NCBI GenBank assembly: GCA_007116755.1
Contig: SKHU01000141.1
Coordinates: 1 to 8,548 of the forward strand
From: Alphaproteobacteria bacterium
GTDB lineage: Bacteria; Pseudomonadota; Alphaproteobacteria; Micavibrionales; CSBR16-224
DNA length: 8,548 bases
Direction of reading: 5' to 3'
Positions 1 to 5,174 of this stretch are shown here, piece by piece. The notes beneath the pieces are model-generated. The model was not told the DNA's origin and did not search any database. It saw nothing but the letters and a program-made list of their open reading frames with translations. Each line of letters begins with the position of its first letter. Position 1 is the stretch's first letter. Position numbers and translations under genes: made by a program.

Positions 1-300
1 GGAAAGATCGAAATATGCCTTGATCCGGCCGCCGACCGTACGGCTCCGGGCAAAATGAAACAGCTGCTCTCCGGATGGACGGGTATGAACTGGATCATTT
101 CCGTCCTGCCGGCAGAACAGAAAAAGCCCGAACATCTCAGCCTTGCCGAAGAAGATGTACAGATGCGGAAACAAAAACTTGAAAATGCCGCCGGACACCC
201 TATTGTAAAAGCAGTACTCGAGACTTTCCCCGGTGCCCGACTCGGCGCGGTGACGGATATCGCAAATGAGCAATCAACCTATGAGGAGATGCAGCAATGA
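1..300 (+). CDS. dnaX: DNA polymerase III subunits gamma/tau, C-terminal fragment
   Basis: This is the 3' end of a gene that begins left of the window; 99 codons are visible in frame 1, ending in TGA at 298-300. DnaX is the clamp-loader ATPase, and its tau form also binds the polymerase alpha subunit through the C-terminal region. The ATPase domain is not in view. The call rests on the C-terminal signature: a GWTGMNWIISV segment at about residues 25-35, followed by HPIVKAVLETFPGA at about residues 63-76, which matches how alphaproteobacterial tau subunits usually end. The immediately downstream ybaB, overlapping by ATGA, is the classic dnaX-ybaB neighbour pair. An in-frame ATG at 55 is internal and not a start. 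The identification is family knowledge applied to a fragment, but motif plus neighbour make it fairly secure. Confidence 0.85.
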   Translation, partial: GKIEICLDPAADRTAPGKMKQLLSGWTGMNWIISVLPAEQKKPEHLSLAEEDVQMRKQKLENAAGHPIVKAVLETFPGARLGAVTDIANEQSTYEEMQQ

Positions 301-620
301 CCAATCTGGCGCAGATGATGCAAAAAGCGCAAATGATGAAAGAAAAAATGACGGAAATGCAGCAGAAGGCGATGGAACGTGAAGTCACGGGCGAAGCCGG
401 TGCAGGCATGGTCGCCGTCACCATGAACGGCCGCGGGGAATTGCGCGCGGTGAAGCTGGAAAAGGGCATCGTCAACCCTGATGATGTCGAGGTTCTGGAG
501 GATCTGATTATCGCCGCCGTCAACGATGCGCGCAAAAAAGCCGAACAGGCCATTGCCGAGGAAACCGCAAAAATCATGGAAGAGCTCGGCCTGCCGCCCG
601 ATATGGATTTGCCGATGTAA
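297..620 (+). CDS. ybaB: YbaB/EbfC family nucleoid-associated protein
   Basis: A 107-residue protein, the normal length for the family. YbaB/EbfC proteins form small dimers that bind DNA with little sequence specificity and are associated with the nucleoid and with recombination or replication functions. The sequence shows the Met/Gln/Lys-rich N-terminal helix (NLAQMMQKAQMMKEKM, residues 3-18), the central sheet with the G-A-G-x-V-x-V-x-M-N-G-x-G-E pattern at about residues 34-48, and the C-terminal helices with DLIIAAVNDARKKAEQ near residues 68-83, ending in a Gly/Pro/Met-rich tail. The start is the ATG that overlaps the dnaX stop (ATGA), so translation is probably coupled to dnaX. The usual third partner recR does not follow; the next genes lie on the other strand. 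Confidence 0.93.
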   Translation: MTNLAQMMQKAQMMKEKMTEMQQKAMEREVTGEAGAGMVAVTMNGRGELRAVKLEKGIVNPDDVEVLEDLIIAAVNDARKKAEQAIAEETAKIMEELGLPPDMDLPM

Positions 621-664
621 TTAAAGAAAATATTGTTCAGGTTGCTGACAAACCCTATCATTTT

Positions 665-767
665 GTCATTGCGAGCGACCTTAAGGGAGCGCGGCAATCC
701 ATAAACCGCCAGTAGTTTTCACCGCTTTTCTGGATCGCCACGCCGCTCATCGCGGCTCGCGATGACG
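665..767. repeat. Palindromic interspersed element (imperfect inverted repeat)
   Basis: The left arm at about 665-701 opens GTCATTGCGAGCG and ends GGCAATCCA. The right arm at about 731-767 opens TGGATCGCCACGCCGC and ends CTCGCGATGACG, the approximate reverse complement. The arms pair over roughly 37 bp with several mismatches around a loop of about 29 bp. Elements with this border are common dispersed palindromes in alphaproteobacteria (from memory, not searched). It lies in the non-coding stretch 621-795 between ybaB and the convergent PH-domain gene, where a folded transcript could end transcription from both sides. I see no second copy in this window and no other feature in 621-795. Confidence 0.75.
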
Positions 768-795
768 ATGGAAGAGTTTGTCAACTTCCTCATTA

Positions 796-1422
796 TTACG
801 GCTCCTTTTTTGCTTCAGTCTGCGGAGTATCTTTTGTTTTTTTCAGGGAAACGGCTTTGCGTTCCGGCAGATCTTCCGGCGGTCTCTCCTCCGCCGGTAA
901 TGTGTCCACAGGTGATGCATCCGTATGCGCTTTTACCTTTTCTTCCGCATAGCTTTTCATCAATGCGCGTATTTTTTCGGCCACGGTCGCCGCATCGGGA
1001 ATATTCGGCAAAACCGTGCCGCCGTCCCTGACACCGATCCGCGTCACAACCCCCAGCTCGATATGTCCCAGACCGTGTTTTTTCTGGAGCCAGTTGCTTT
1101 TGACCCTGACCTCCTTGATATTGCGGAAATGCAATGTCACATATTCGCGGATAAAGGCGCTTTGCCGGAATTCGATCCGGTTGGCAAAAATTTCATAAAC
1201 GACAACCTGATAATTGATCATACTTTTGATCATCGGCATAAGAAAGCCGACAAAAATTACAAAAATCACCGTCAAAATACCGGCGGCAAAACCTTTCAGC
1301 CCTGTCACAAAAGAAATACCCCGCATCAAATCGGGGAACAGAAACAAAAGGATGGTCAAAAGAACAAATGTGCGGAACGGATGGGCATAAGCGATGACAA
1401 AAGGATTAAACTGCGATTTCAC
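796..1422 (-). CDS. Membrane protein with bacterial PH-like domain (bPH2/YdbS type), downstream paralogue
   Basis: The uninterrupted frame from a GTG at 1422 gives 208 residues. Residues about 15-31 and 45-66 are hydrophobic and form two likely membrane segments. They are followed at about 70-158 by a PH-like beta domain with the bPH2 pattern: YEIFANRIEFRQ, then the strand pair LHFRNIKEVRV and the turn KHGLGHIELGV. The last 50 residues are charged, Pro/Lys/Glu-rich and probably disordered. Function is unknown; such domains are found in membrane proteins of unclear role. The gene lies 48 nt behind a related gene (1471-2322) and is probably co-transcribed with it. The GTG has no visible ribosome binding site, and in-frame codons upstream of it (FEYPKLQ) look coding, so the real N-terminus is probably the ATG at 1485-1487, reached only by a -1 shift at an A run; full length would then be 230 residues. 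Confidence 0.75.
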   Translation of the reverse strand: MKSQFNPFVIAYAHPFRTFVLLTILLFLFPDLMRGISFVTGLKGFAAGILTVIFVIFVGFLMPMIKSMINYQVVVYEIFANRIEFRQSAFIREYVTLHFRNIKEVRVKSNWLQKKHGLGHIELGVVTRIGVRDGGTVLPNIPDAATVAEKIRALMKSYAEEKVKAHTDASPVDTLPAEERPPEDLPERKAVSLKKTKDTPQTEAKKEP

Positions 1423-1487
1423 CTGCAGTTTCGGATATTCAAACTTTTTTTTTCTTTCTCGTATTCGTCCTTAAGGACGCTTTTCAT
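1419..1487 (-). other. Frame-shifted 5' leader with A_AAA_AAA slippery run
   Basis: An ATG at 1487-1485 overlaps the end of the upstream gene and opens a 22-codon frame (MKSVLKDEYEKEKK, then SLNIRNCR) that stops at TGA 1421-1419. On the minus strand positions 1453-1445 are nine consecutive A. A -1 shift there, or one extra A, turns the reading into EKKKFEYPKLQVKSQF and joins the 208-residue PH-domain frame without a stop. The zero-frame reading GAA AAA AAA AGT places the slippery heptamer A AAA AAA correctly for a -1 slip. The leader stop also overlaps the downstream GTG as GTGA, so termination-reinitiation is the competing explanation; a homopolymer error in the assembly or a real disabling mutation are others. 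Confidence 0.6.
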
Positions 1488-2322
1488 CTGTAATCGCCGG
1501 CTCCAGAGCCTGCGCTTCTTCGGTTTCAGACCTTCCATCATCTTCTTCCTCTTTATCGACCGGAACATCATCTTCCACGCCCCGTCCACGCGCAGGAACA
1601 GAAGACGGCGGCACGACCGGTTTGCGTTTCAACAGAACTTCCGTTTCGTCATCAGCAGCAGCCTCTGCCGCCCCCTCCGTTGCTCCGCCGGTTTCGGCAG
1701 ATGTTTCGGAGGCTCCCGCCCCTGACAACGCGATCTCTTCTTCCCGTATTTCCGGCGAAGGCGGCTGTGCTGTTCTCTGATATTCAGCAACAAAATCGTC
1801 GAAAATATCCATGATCTTTTCCCCGACACCCTTTCCGGCCGGAATATCTTCAATCGCCACGCCTATAAAACTCTGGCCCGACCCGTAAATCGCCGTATTC
1901 GGTGCGTGCAGCTCGATTGTTTCCAGATTGCCCATCCCTTGTAAAAAACTGGAATTGCGCACGACATCGGCAATATCGGCATAATAAAGACGCCCCTGTT
2001 TTTTATTCATGAATTTTCCGGAGTAATAGCAGAAATTCAGCCGGTCTTTAAAAAAATCAAAACGCGTGTTTTTGACGTTTTTGCGGCGCATTTCATAGTA
2101 AAAAATCGGCAGCAGAATAATACCGACGATAAAACAGAACCAAAAAATTCCACCGATAGAGATTTTGCCAAGCAAACCCAGAACCATCGACAGAATCATC
2201 AGAATAAAACCGCCGGCAATGGTAAAAGCCAACGCACCGACAAACCCGAAAAGCACGGCCTGCATACCAACGATCTTGGGAATAAAGGCGGGTTTTACCG
2301 TATAGAGGGGTTGCTGTTTCAT
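1471..2322 (-). CDS. Membrane protein with bacterial PH-like domain and acidic disordered tail
   Basis: A 283-residue protein of no assigned function. It has a long hydrophobic N-terminal region (about residues 18-50 and 57-75, two or three membrane spans) ending in the basic stretch EMRRKNVKN, which should face the cytosol. A PH-like domain follows at about 82-180: TRFDFFKDRLNFCYY, then GRLYYADIADVVRNSSFLQGMGNLETIEL, which has the same arrangement and G-x-G turn as its neighbour. Residues about 185-283 are rich in Glu, Ala, Pro and Ser with acidic runs such as DKEEEDDGR, and look disordered. The ATG at 2322 is preceded by an in-frame TAA seven codons upstream, which fixes the start region, although no clear Shine-Dalgarno sequence is visible. 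It is the first gene of a two-gene unit transcribed away from hemA. The shared domain plan suggests duplication with strong divergence (inference). Confidence 0.8.
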   Translation of the reverse strand: MKQQPLYTVKPAFIPKIVGMQAVLFGFVGALAFTIAGGFILMILSMVLGLLGKISIGGIFWFCFIVGIILLPIFYYEMRRKNVKNTRFDFFKDRLNFCYYSGKFMNKKQGRLYYADIADVVRNSSFLQGMGNLETIELHAPNTAIYGSGQSFIGVAIEDIPAGKGVGEKIMDIFDDFVAEYQRTAQPPSPEIREEEIALSGAGASETSAETGGATEGAAEAAADDETEVLLKRKPVVPPSSVPARGRGVEDDVPVDKEEEDDGRSETEEAQALEPAITDEKRP

Positions 2323-2415
2323 AGAGAGGCGGACTAATCTTTAAAATTTCAAAAATACAAACGATACCAAAGCAGTTTATTCAAACGGAACAAATTTTAC
2401 AAATACCGATTTTTC

Positions 2416-2443
2416 TTGCAATGCCCCGATGTTTTTCTATACA
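2416..2443 (+). promoter_or_regulatory. Candidate promoter for hemA
   Basis: TTGCAA at 2416-2421 and TATACA at 2438-2443 are separated by 16 bp and resemble housekeeping -35 and -10 boxes; the transcript would have a leader of about 95 nt. A second, weaker pair, TTGTCC (2461-2466) and TATTTT (2485-2490) with 18 bp spacing, lies downstream. The whole divergent region 2323-2546 is AT-rich and I see no Fnr/FixK-type TTGAT-N4-ATCAA site in it. No convincing promoter for the leftward gene was found. Confidence 0.4.
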
Positions 2444-2533
2444 TTGCGCGGTAAGAAATTTTGTCCGCCGATTTTTACTATAGCTATTTTTTCAGCTATT
2501 GAACAGCGGCCAAAACATATAAAAATCAAAAAA

Positions 2534-2546
2534 AAGGTGCGGCACC
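2534..2546 (+). promoter_or_regulatory. hemA ribosome binding site inside a small inverted repeat
   Basis: AAGGTG at 2534-2539 lies 7 nt before the hemA ATG and is the only credible Shine-Dalgarno sequence there. GGTG (2536-2539) and CACC (2543-2546) are complementary around CGG, so the site could fold into a 4-bp hairpin abutting the start codon. The hairpin is short and its effect is speculative. Confidence 0.4.
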
Positions 2547-3800
2547 ATGACACAGGCCGACAGCAAAGCCTATTACAACCATTTTTTTCAGGCGCGTCTT
2601 GACGACCTCCACAAAGAAGGGCGCTACCGCGTTTTTGCCAATATCGAACGCATTGTCGGCCGTTATCCGAAGGCGCTGTTTCGCGGCGAAAACGGCATGG
2701 AAAAGGAAATTACCGTCTGGTGCAGCAATGATTATCTCGGCATGGGGCATCACCCCGACGTGATCGCCGCCGTCTGTGATACGGTCAAAAATAACGGTGC
2801 GGGTGCGGGCGGTACGCGCAATATTTCAGGCACCACCAACCATCATATTCTGCTGGAAAAGGAACTGGCAGATCTGCACCGCAAAGAAGCGGCGTTGCTG
2901 TTTTCCTCCGGCTACGTCTCCAATGAATCGGCGCTGGGCACGCTGGCGAAACTGCTGCCCGATTGCGTTATTTTCTCCGACGAGATGAACCACGCCTCGA
3001 TGATACAGGGAATCCGGCAGAGCGGCTGTGAAAAATTTATTTTCCGTCATAATGATGTCGGGCATCTGCGGTCTTTGATTTCCTCCGTCGAGCGCTGCCG
3101 TCCGAAGCTGATTGCGTTTGAATCGGTTTATTCAATGGATGGCGATATCGCGCCGATTGCGGAATTCTGTGATATTGCCGAGGAATTCGGCGCGATGACC
3201 TATCTGGATGAAGTCCATGCCGTGGGCATGTACGGAAAACGCGGCGGCGGAATCGCCGAGCGGGAGGGCTTGATGCCCCGTCTGGATGTGATCGAGGGCA
3301 CGCTGGGCAAGGCTTTTGGCCTGATGGGGGGATATATCTCCGGAACGCAAGCTGTGGTCGATGTTGTGCGCTCCTACGCGCCCGGATTTATTTTTACAAC
3401 AGCGCTGCCGCCGGCGGTGCTCAGCGGTGCTTTGGCCAGTGTGCGCCATTTGAAAAACAACGGCACAGAGCTGCGCAAAAAACATCAGGCGCGTGCCGCA
3501 ACGCTGAAACGCATTTTGACGGAAGCCGGATTGCCCGTGATGCCGTCGGCAACGCATATCGTTCCGGTGATGATCGGCGATCCGCGCCTGTGCAAACAGG
3601 CCAGTGACAAATTGCTGGAACAATTCGATATTTACGTGCAGCCGATCAATTATCCGACCGTACCGCGCGGCACGGAACGCCTGCGCCTGACCCCCTCGCC
3701 CTTCCATACGGATGCGGATATGCACGCGCTGGCCGCAGCGCTACAACAGGTCATTCCGGCGCAAAAACCCGCAAAAGTCAAATTGCGTCAGGTCGCCTGA
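2547..3800 (+). CDS. hemA: 5-aminolevulinate synthase
   Basis: Condenses glycine with succinyl-CoA to 5-aminolevulinate, CO2 and CoA, the first committed step of tetrapyrrole synthesis by the C4 (Shemin) route used by alphaproteobacteria and mitochondria; a cytosolic PLP homodimer. The 417-residue sequence is nearly collinear with the family throughout: LHKEGRYRVFANIER (21-35), VWCSNDYLGMG (57-67), the glycine loop GAGAGGTRNISG (84-95), SDEMNHASMIQGIR (144-157), FESVYSMDGD (191-200), DEVHAVGMYG (221-230) with the PLP-contacting D221 and H224, GTLGKAFG (251-258) with K255 as the PLP Schiff-base lysine, and the C-terminal INYPTVPRGTERLRLTP (367-383). No key residue is missing. It ends in a basic tail of about 15 residues. 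The ATG at 2547 has an AAGGTG site 7 nt upstream. It is monocistronic here and runs head-on into the phage lysis cassette, whose last stop is 4 bp away. Confidence 0.97.
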   Translation: MTQADSKAYYNHFFQARLDDLHKEGRYRVFANIERIVGRYPKALFRGENGMEKEITVWCSNDYLGMGHHPDVIAAVCDTVKNNGAGAGGTRNISGTTNHHILLEKELADLHRKEAALLFSSGYVSNESALGTLAKLLPDCVIFSDEMNHASMIQGIRQSGCEKFIFRHNDVGHLRSLISSVERCRPKLIAFESVYSMDGDIAPIAEFCDIAEEFGAMTYLDEVHAVGMYGKRGGGIAEREGLMPRLDVIEGTLGKAFGLMGGYISGTQAVVDVVRSYAPGFIFTTALPPAVLSGALASVRHLKNNGTELRKKHQARAATLKRILTEAGLPVMPSATHIVPVMIGDPRLCKQASDKLLEQFDIYVQPINYPTVPRGTERLRLTPSPFHTDADMHALAAALQQVIPAQKPAKVKLRQVA

Positions 3801-3804
3801 TCTT

Positions 3805-4005
3805 TCATTTTTCACAAAATTCCAGCCAGACGGCATTGTTGCCGTCAATCTGGATTTTGGTGTCTTCCGTATCGCTTTCATGCAAATAGACCGGCTGATA
3901 CAAAAGGCAGAAATCACCGCCGCGTGAAGCGCTGCCGCACCCGGCGGGCAAAATCAGCATCGCGGCGCAGGCGGTCGCGCACATGACCCGCCCGCAATGC
4001 CGCAT
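3805..4005 (-). CDS. Outer-membrane spanin subunit (Rz1-like lipoprotein)
   Basis: A 66-residue frame, too short for many gene callers, read from ATG 4005-4003. It has a short basic start (R2, R6), a hydrophobic stretch at about 9-21 and the lipobox-like ILPAGC with C23 as the lipidation site; Pro at -3 is not ideal. The mature part has FCLLYQPVYL (32-41), DTEDTK (45-50), and ends NNAVWLEFCEK, a pattern I recognise from alphaproteobacterial phage Rz1-like proteins. As o-spanin it would sit in the outer membrane facing the periplasm and join the i-spanin to disrupt the outer membrane at lysis. Its first 31 codons overlap the 3' end of the i-spanin gene (3914-4005) in another frame, the classic Rz/Rz1 arrangement. 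M8 is an alternative start. The same frame is open upstream to 4272, but that extension is an antisense-free shadow of the i-spanin and holin genes. Confidence 0.78.
   Translation of the reverse strand: MRHCGRVMCATACAAMLILPAGCGSASRGGDFCLLYQPVYLHESDTEDTKIQIDGNNAVWLEFCEK
3829..3846. other. Hairpin in the hemA / spanin convergence zone
   Basis: GACGGCA (3829-3835) and TGCCGTC (3840-3846) form a perfect 7-bp stem with a TTGT loop, 29 nt downstream of the hemA stop and inside the o-spanin coding sequence. No T run follows directly on either strand, so it is not a canonical intrinsic terminator, but it is the only stem near the hemA 3' end. Confidence 0.35.
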
Positions 4006-4129
4006 CGCGTTTTTGTGTTTCGTTTTCAGCACGCTGTTTTTCTTCGCCGGCACGATACGCCGCACGAAAACCCGCATAAACAAGCAGCCCGAAAACACCT
4101 GCCGCAATAACAGCATAAAACCAGCCCAT
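3914..4129 (-). CDS. Inner-membrane spanin subunit (Rz-like)
   Basis: A 71-residue protein with an N-terminal membrane anchor (WFYAVIAAGVFGLLVYAGF, about 3-21), then a highly charged helical region (RAGEEKQRAENETQKRDAALRAGHVRDRLRRD) suited to a periplasmic coiled coil, ending RQRFTRR. That layout, small size and the overlapping lipoprotein gene mark it as the i-spanin, which anchors in the inner membrane and reaches across the periplasm to the o-spanin. AAGGAG lies 10 nt upstream of the ATG at 4129, within the end of the holin-like gene; the holin stop is 4 nt before this start, so coupling is likely. A nearer ATG at 4134 (TGATG) belongs to the o-spanin frame, not this one. It is shorter than lambda Rz but typical of minimal spanins. 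Confidence 0.75.
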   Translation of the reverse strand: MGWFYAVIAAGVFGLLVYAGFRAAYRAGEEKQRAENETQKRDAALRAGHVRDRLRRDADFARRVRQRFTRR

Positions 4130-4133
4130 CGCA

Positions 4134-4325
4134 TCACGTCTCCTTGTCCGTGTCTTTGGTCAAAGCGGCGATCAGACCGGCCAGCGCCATACCTGCGCTG
4201 ACAATCGCCTCTTTCTGTTCGGGCGACAGCGCCAGCCCCAGCGCTGCGGCCAGCGAAACCAGCCCCAGCCATGTCGAACGTTCCCTGATCCGCGCGGCAA
4301 TAAATTTCAAAAGTTTTTTCAGCAT
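4134..4325 (-). CDS. Small two-TM holin-like protein
   Basis: 63 residues: a basic amphipathic start (MLKKLLKFIAARIRERS), a first hydrophobic segment WLGLVSLAAALGLAL (about 19-33), a short polar turn SPEQKE, a second hydrophobic segment AIVSAGMALAGLIAAL (about 40-55) and a charged tail KDTDKET. Size, two spans and position between the muralytic enzyme and spanin genes fit a holin, antiholin or related lysis membrane protein. A strong AAGGAG lies 8 nt before the ATG. Because another holin-like gene (4886-5155) is present upstream, the division of labour is uncertain; this one could be the holin, a regulator, or an accessory protein. The family assignment is by layout and context, not by a diagnostic motif. 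Confidence 0.65.
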   Translation of the reverse strand: MLKKLLKFIAARIRERSTWLGLVSLAAALGLALSPEQKEAIVSAGMALAGLIAALTKDTDKET

Positions 4326-4342
4326 GTTCTTATCTCCTTAAC

Positions 4343-4873
4343 TTAAAAAAAGGTTGCGGATAAATTCTGTGATTTTGCCTCGTAAAGCGGAAAAAAAAAG
4401 TTTTGATCGGGCGGTGCTTCGCTTTTATCGGCGATGCCCAGCGCCAGACGCCGCGCTTTTTCGTAAACCGCCTCCTCATACCAGAAGGGCGGATATTCCA
4501 TCCTGCGCGGCGGATGACCGTTTTCATGCCGCACAATCGCTTTGGCCAGCGGCACGAGCATCTCCGGCACATTCAGCGCATCATAACGCTCGACCCCCAA
4601 AATCCGCGCGACATGTCCCGCATAATGGTCGGTGGCGTTTTCATGCGGCGGCGCCCAGCGGTTGACGATGCTGTGTACCGTATCCAGCCCGTATTTGCCG
4701 TAATAGGTCAGCAGCAGTTTCATCAAAGCCCGCACACCCCAAACGGCATCGGTAAATTCGATAAATTCGGGATCAAAACCGTTTTCGCGCATGCCCTGCC
4801 AGTCGGATGCGCCGCGGCGGATATTCCCCGGATTGTTGTTGCGGATACCGCGCGGCAAATTCGGATTATTCAT
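4343..4873 (-). CDS. Phage muralytic enzyme, PRD1 P5-like / lytic transglycosylase-type
   Basis: A 176-residue protein opening with PRGIRNNNPGNIRRG (7-21), a hallmark of the 'structural protein P5'-like family of phage peptidoglycan-degrading proteins, followed by DWQGMRE, FIEFTDAVWGVRALMKLLLTYYGKYG (38-63), and IVNRWAPPHENATDHY (69-84). It has no signal peptide or membrane segment, so export would depend on a holin. The conserved block covers about residues 7-125; the C-terminal 50 residues are less recognisable. I cannot identify the catalytic residue with certainty. A near-consensus AGGAGG lies 5 nt before the ATG at 4873. It sits between two holin-like genes, 12 nt after one and 17 nt before the other, so it is the probable endolysin of this lysis cassette. 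A virion-associated role is the alternative. Confidence 0.82.
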   Translation of the reverse strand: MNNPNLPRGIRNNNPGNIRRGASDWQGMRENGFDPEFIEFTDAVWGVRALMKLLLTYYGKYGLDTVHSIVNRWAPPHENATDHYAGHVARILGVERYDALNVPEMLVPLAKAIVRHENGHPPRRMEYPPFWYEEAVYEKARRLALGIADKSEAPPDQNFFFPLYEAKSQNLSATFF

Positions 4874-4885
4874 CTTGTCCTCCTG

Positions 4886-5155
4886 TTATTTTTTCAAAAA
4901 AGTTTGTAAAAGTTTTTCCAACCCGCTAGTGCCCAGACTGGCCAGCGCCGCCGCCAGACCGACCAGCGCCGCCGTCGGCGCATGCGGAAACCACAGCAGC
5001 ACCACCCCCGCCGCCGCGCCAAGCGCGGCCGAGCTCAGCGCCCGCCCCAGCACGATGCGCCATGTCAGTTTTTCCTCCGAAGCCAGCAGCGTGCCGAGAC
5101 CGGCCAGCAAAGCCGCCAGCACCGCCGGCAGCAAAGACGGTGTTTGATCTTCCAT
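4886..5155 (-). CDS. Phage holin, LydA / holin superfamily III-like
   Basis: 89 residues with three hydrophobic segments: about 8-25 (LLPAVLAALLAGLGTLLA), 38-56 (ALSSAALGAAAGVVLLWF) and 60-77 (TAALVGLAAALASLGTSG), joined by the charged link SEEKLTWRIVLGR. The pattern GTLLASEEKLTWR, LGRALSSAALG and the ending LASLGTSGLEKLL resembles LydA-type phage holins. It would accumulate in the inner membrane and form lesions that let the endolysin reach the wall. The start ATG at 5155 has AAAGGA about 7 nt upstream, and the gene begins 19 nt after the tail fibre gene. It heads the lysis cassette on the minus strand. The exact family name is from memory. Confidence 0.75.
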   Translation of the reverse strand: MEDQTPSLLPAVLAALLAGLGTLLASEEKLTWRIVLGRALSSAALGAAAGVVLLWFPHAPTAALVGLAAALASLGTSGLEKLLQTFLKK

Positions 5156-5174
5156 GATTGATCCTTTGATTGAT

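Noticed and set aside
200..697. 165-codon minus-strand frame over dnaX/ybaB
   Set aside because: It overlaps two well-supported genes and begins within the palindromic element; Ser/Arg-rich shadow sequence.
762..1031. 89-codon plus-strand frame after the palindrome
   Set aside because: It starts inside the palindrome arm and is antisense to the 3' end of the PH-domain gene; Pro/Cys-rich low-quality translation.
925..1725. 266-codon plus-strand frame
   Set aside because: It runs antisense through both PH-domain genes, its translation is rich in Arg, Phe, His and Cys without domain pattern, and the opposite strand encodes recognisable domains.
3132..3725. 197-codon minus-strand frame inside hemA
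   Set aside because: Antisense shadow of a fully conserved hemA; translation is His/Arg/Gln-rich with no family pattern.
3798..3830. Possible phage attachment site at the hemA 3' end
   Set aside because: Only one junction is in the window, so no direct repeat can be demonstrated, and no tRNA or integrase is present.
4006..4272. Upstream extension of the o-spanin frame (possible 155-residue protein, including ATG at 4134)
   Set aside because: The added residues are Arg/Gly-rich shadow translation of the holin-like and i-spanin genes and would bury the lipoprotein signal in the middle of the chain.
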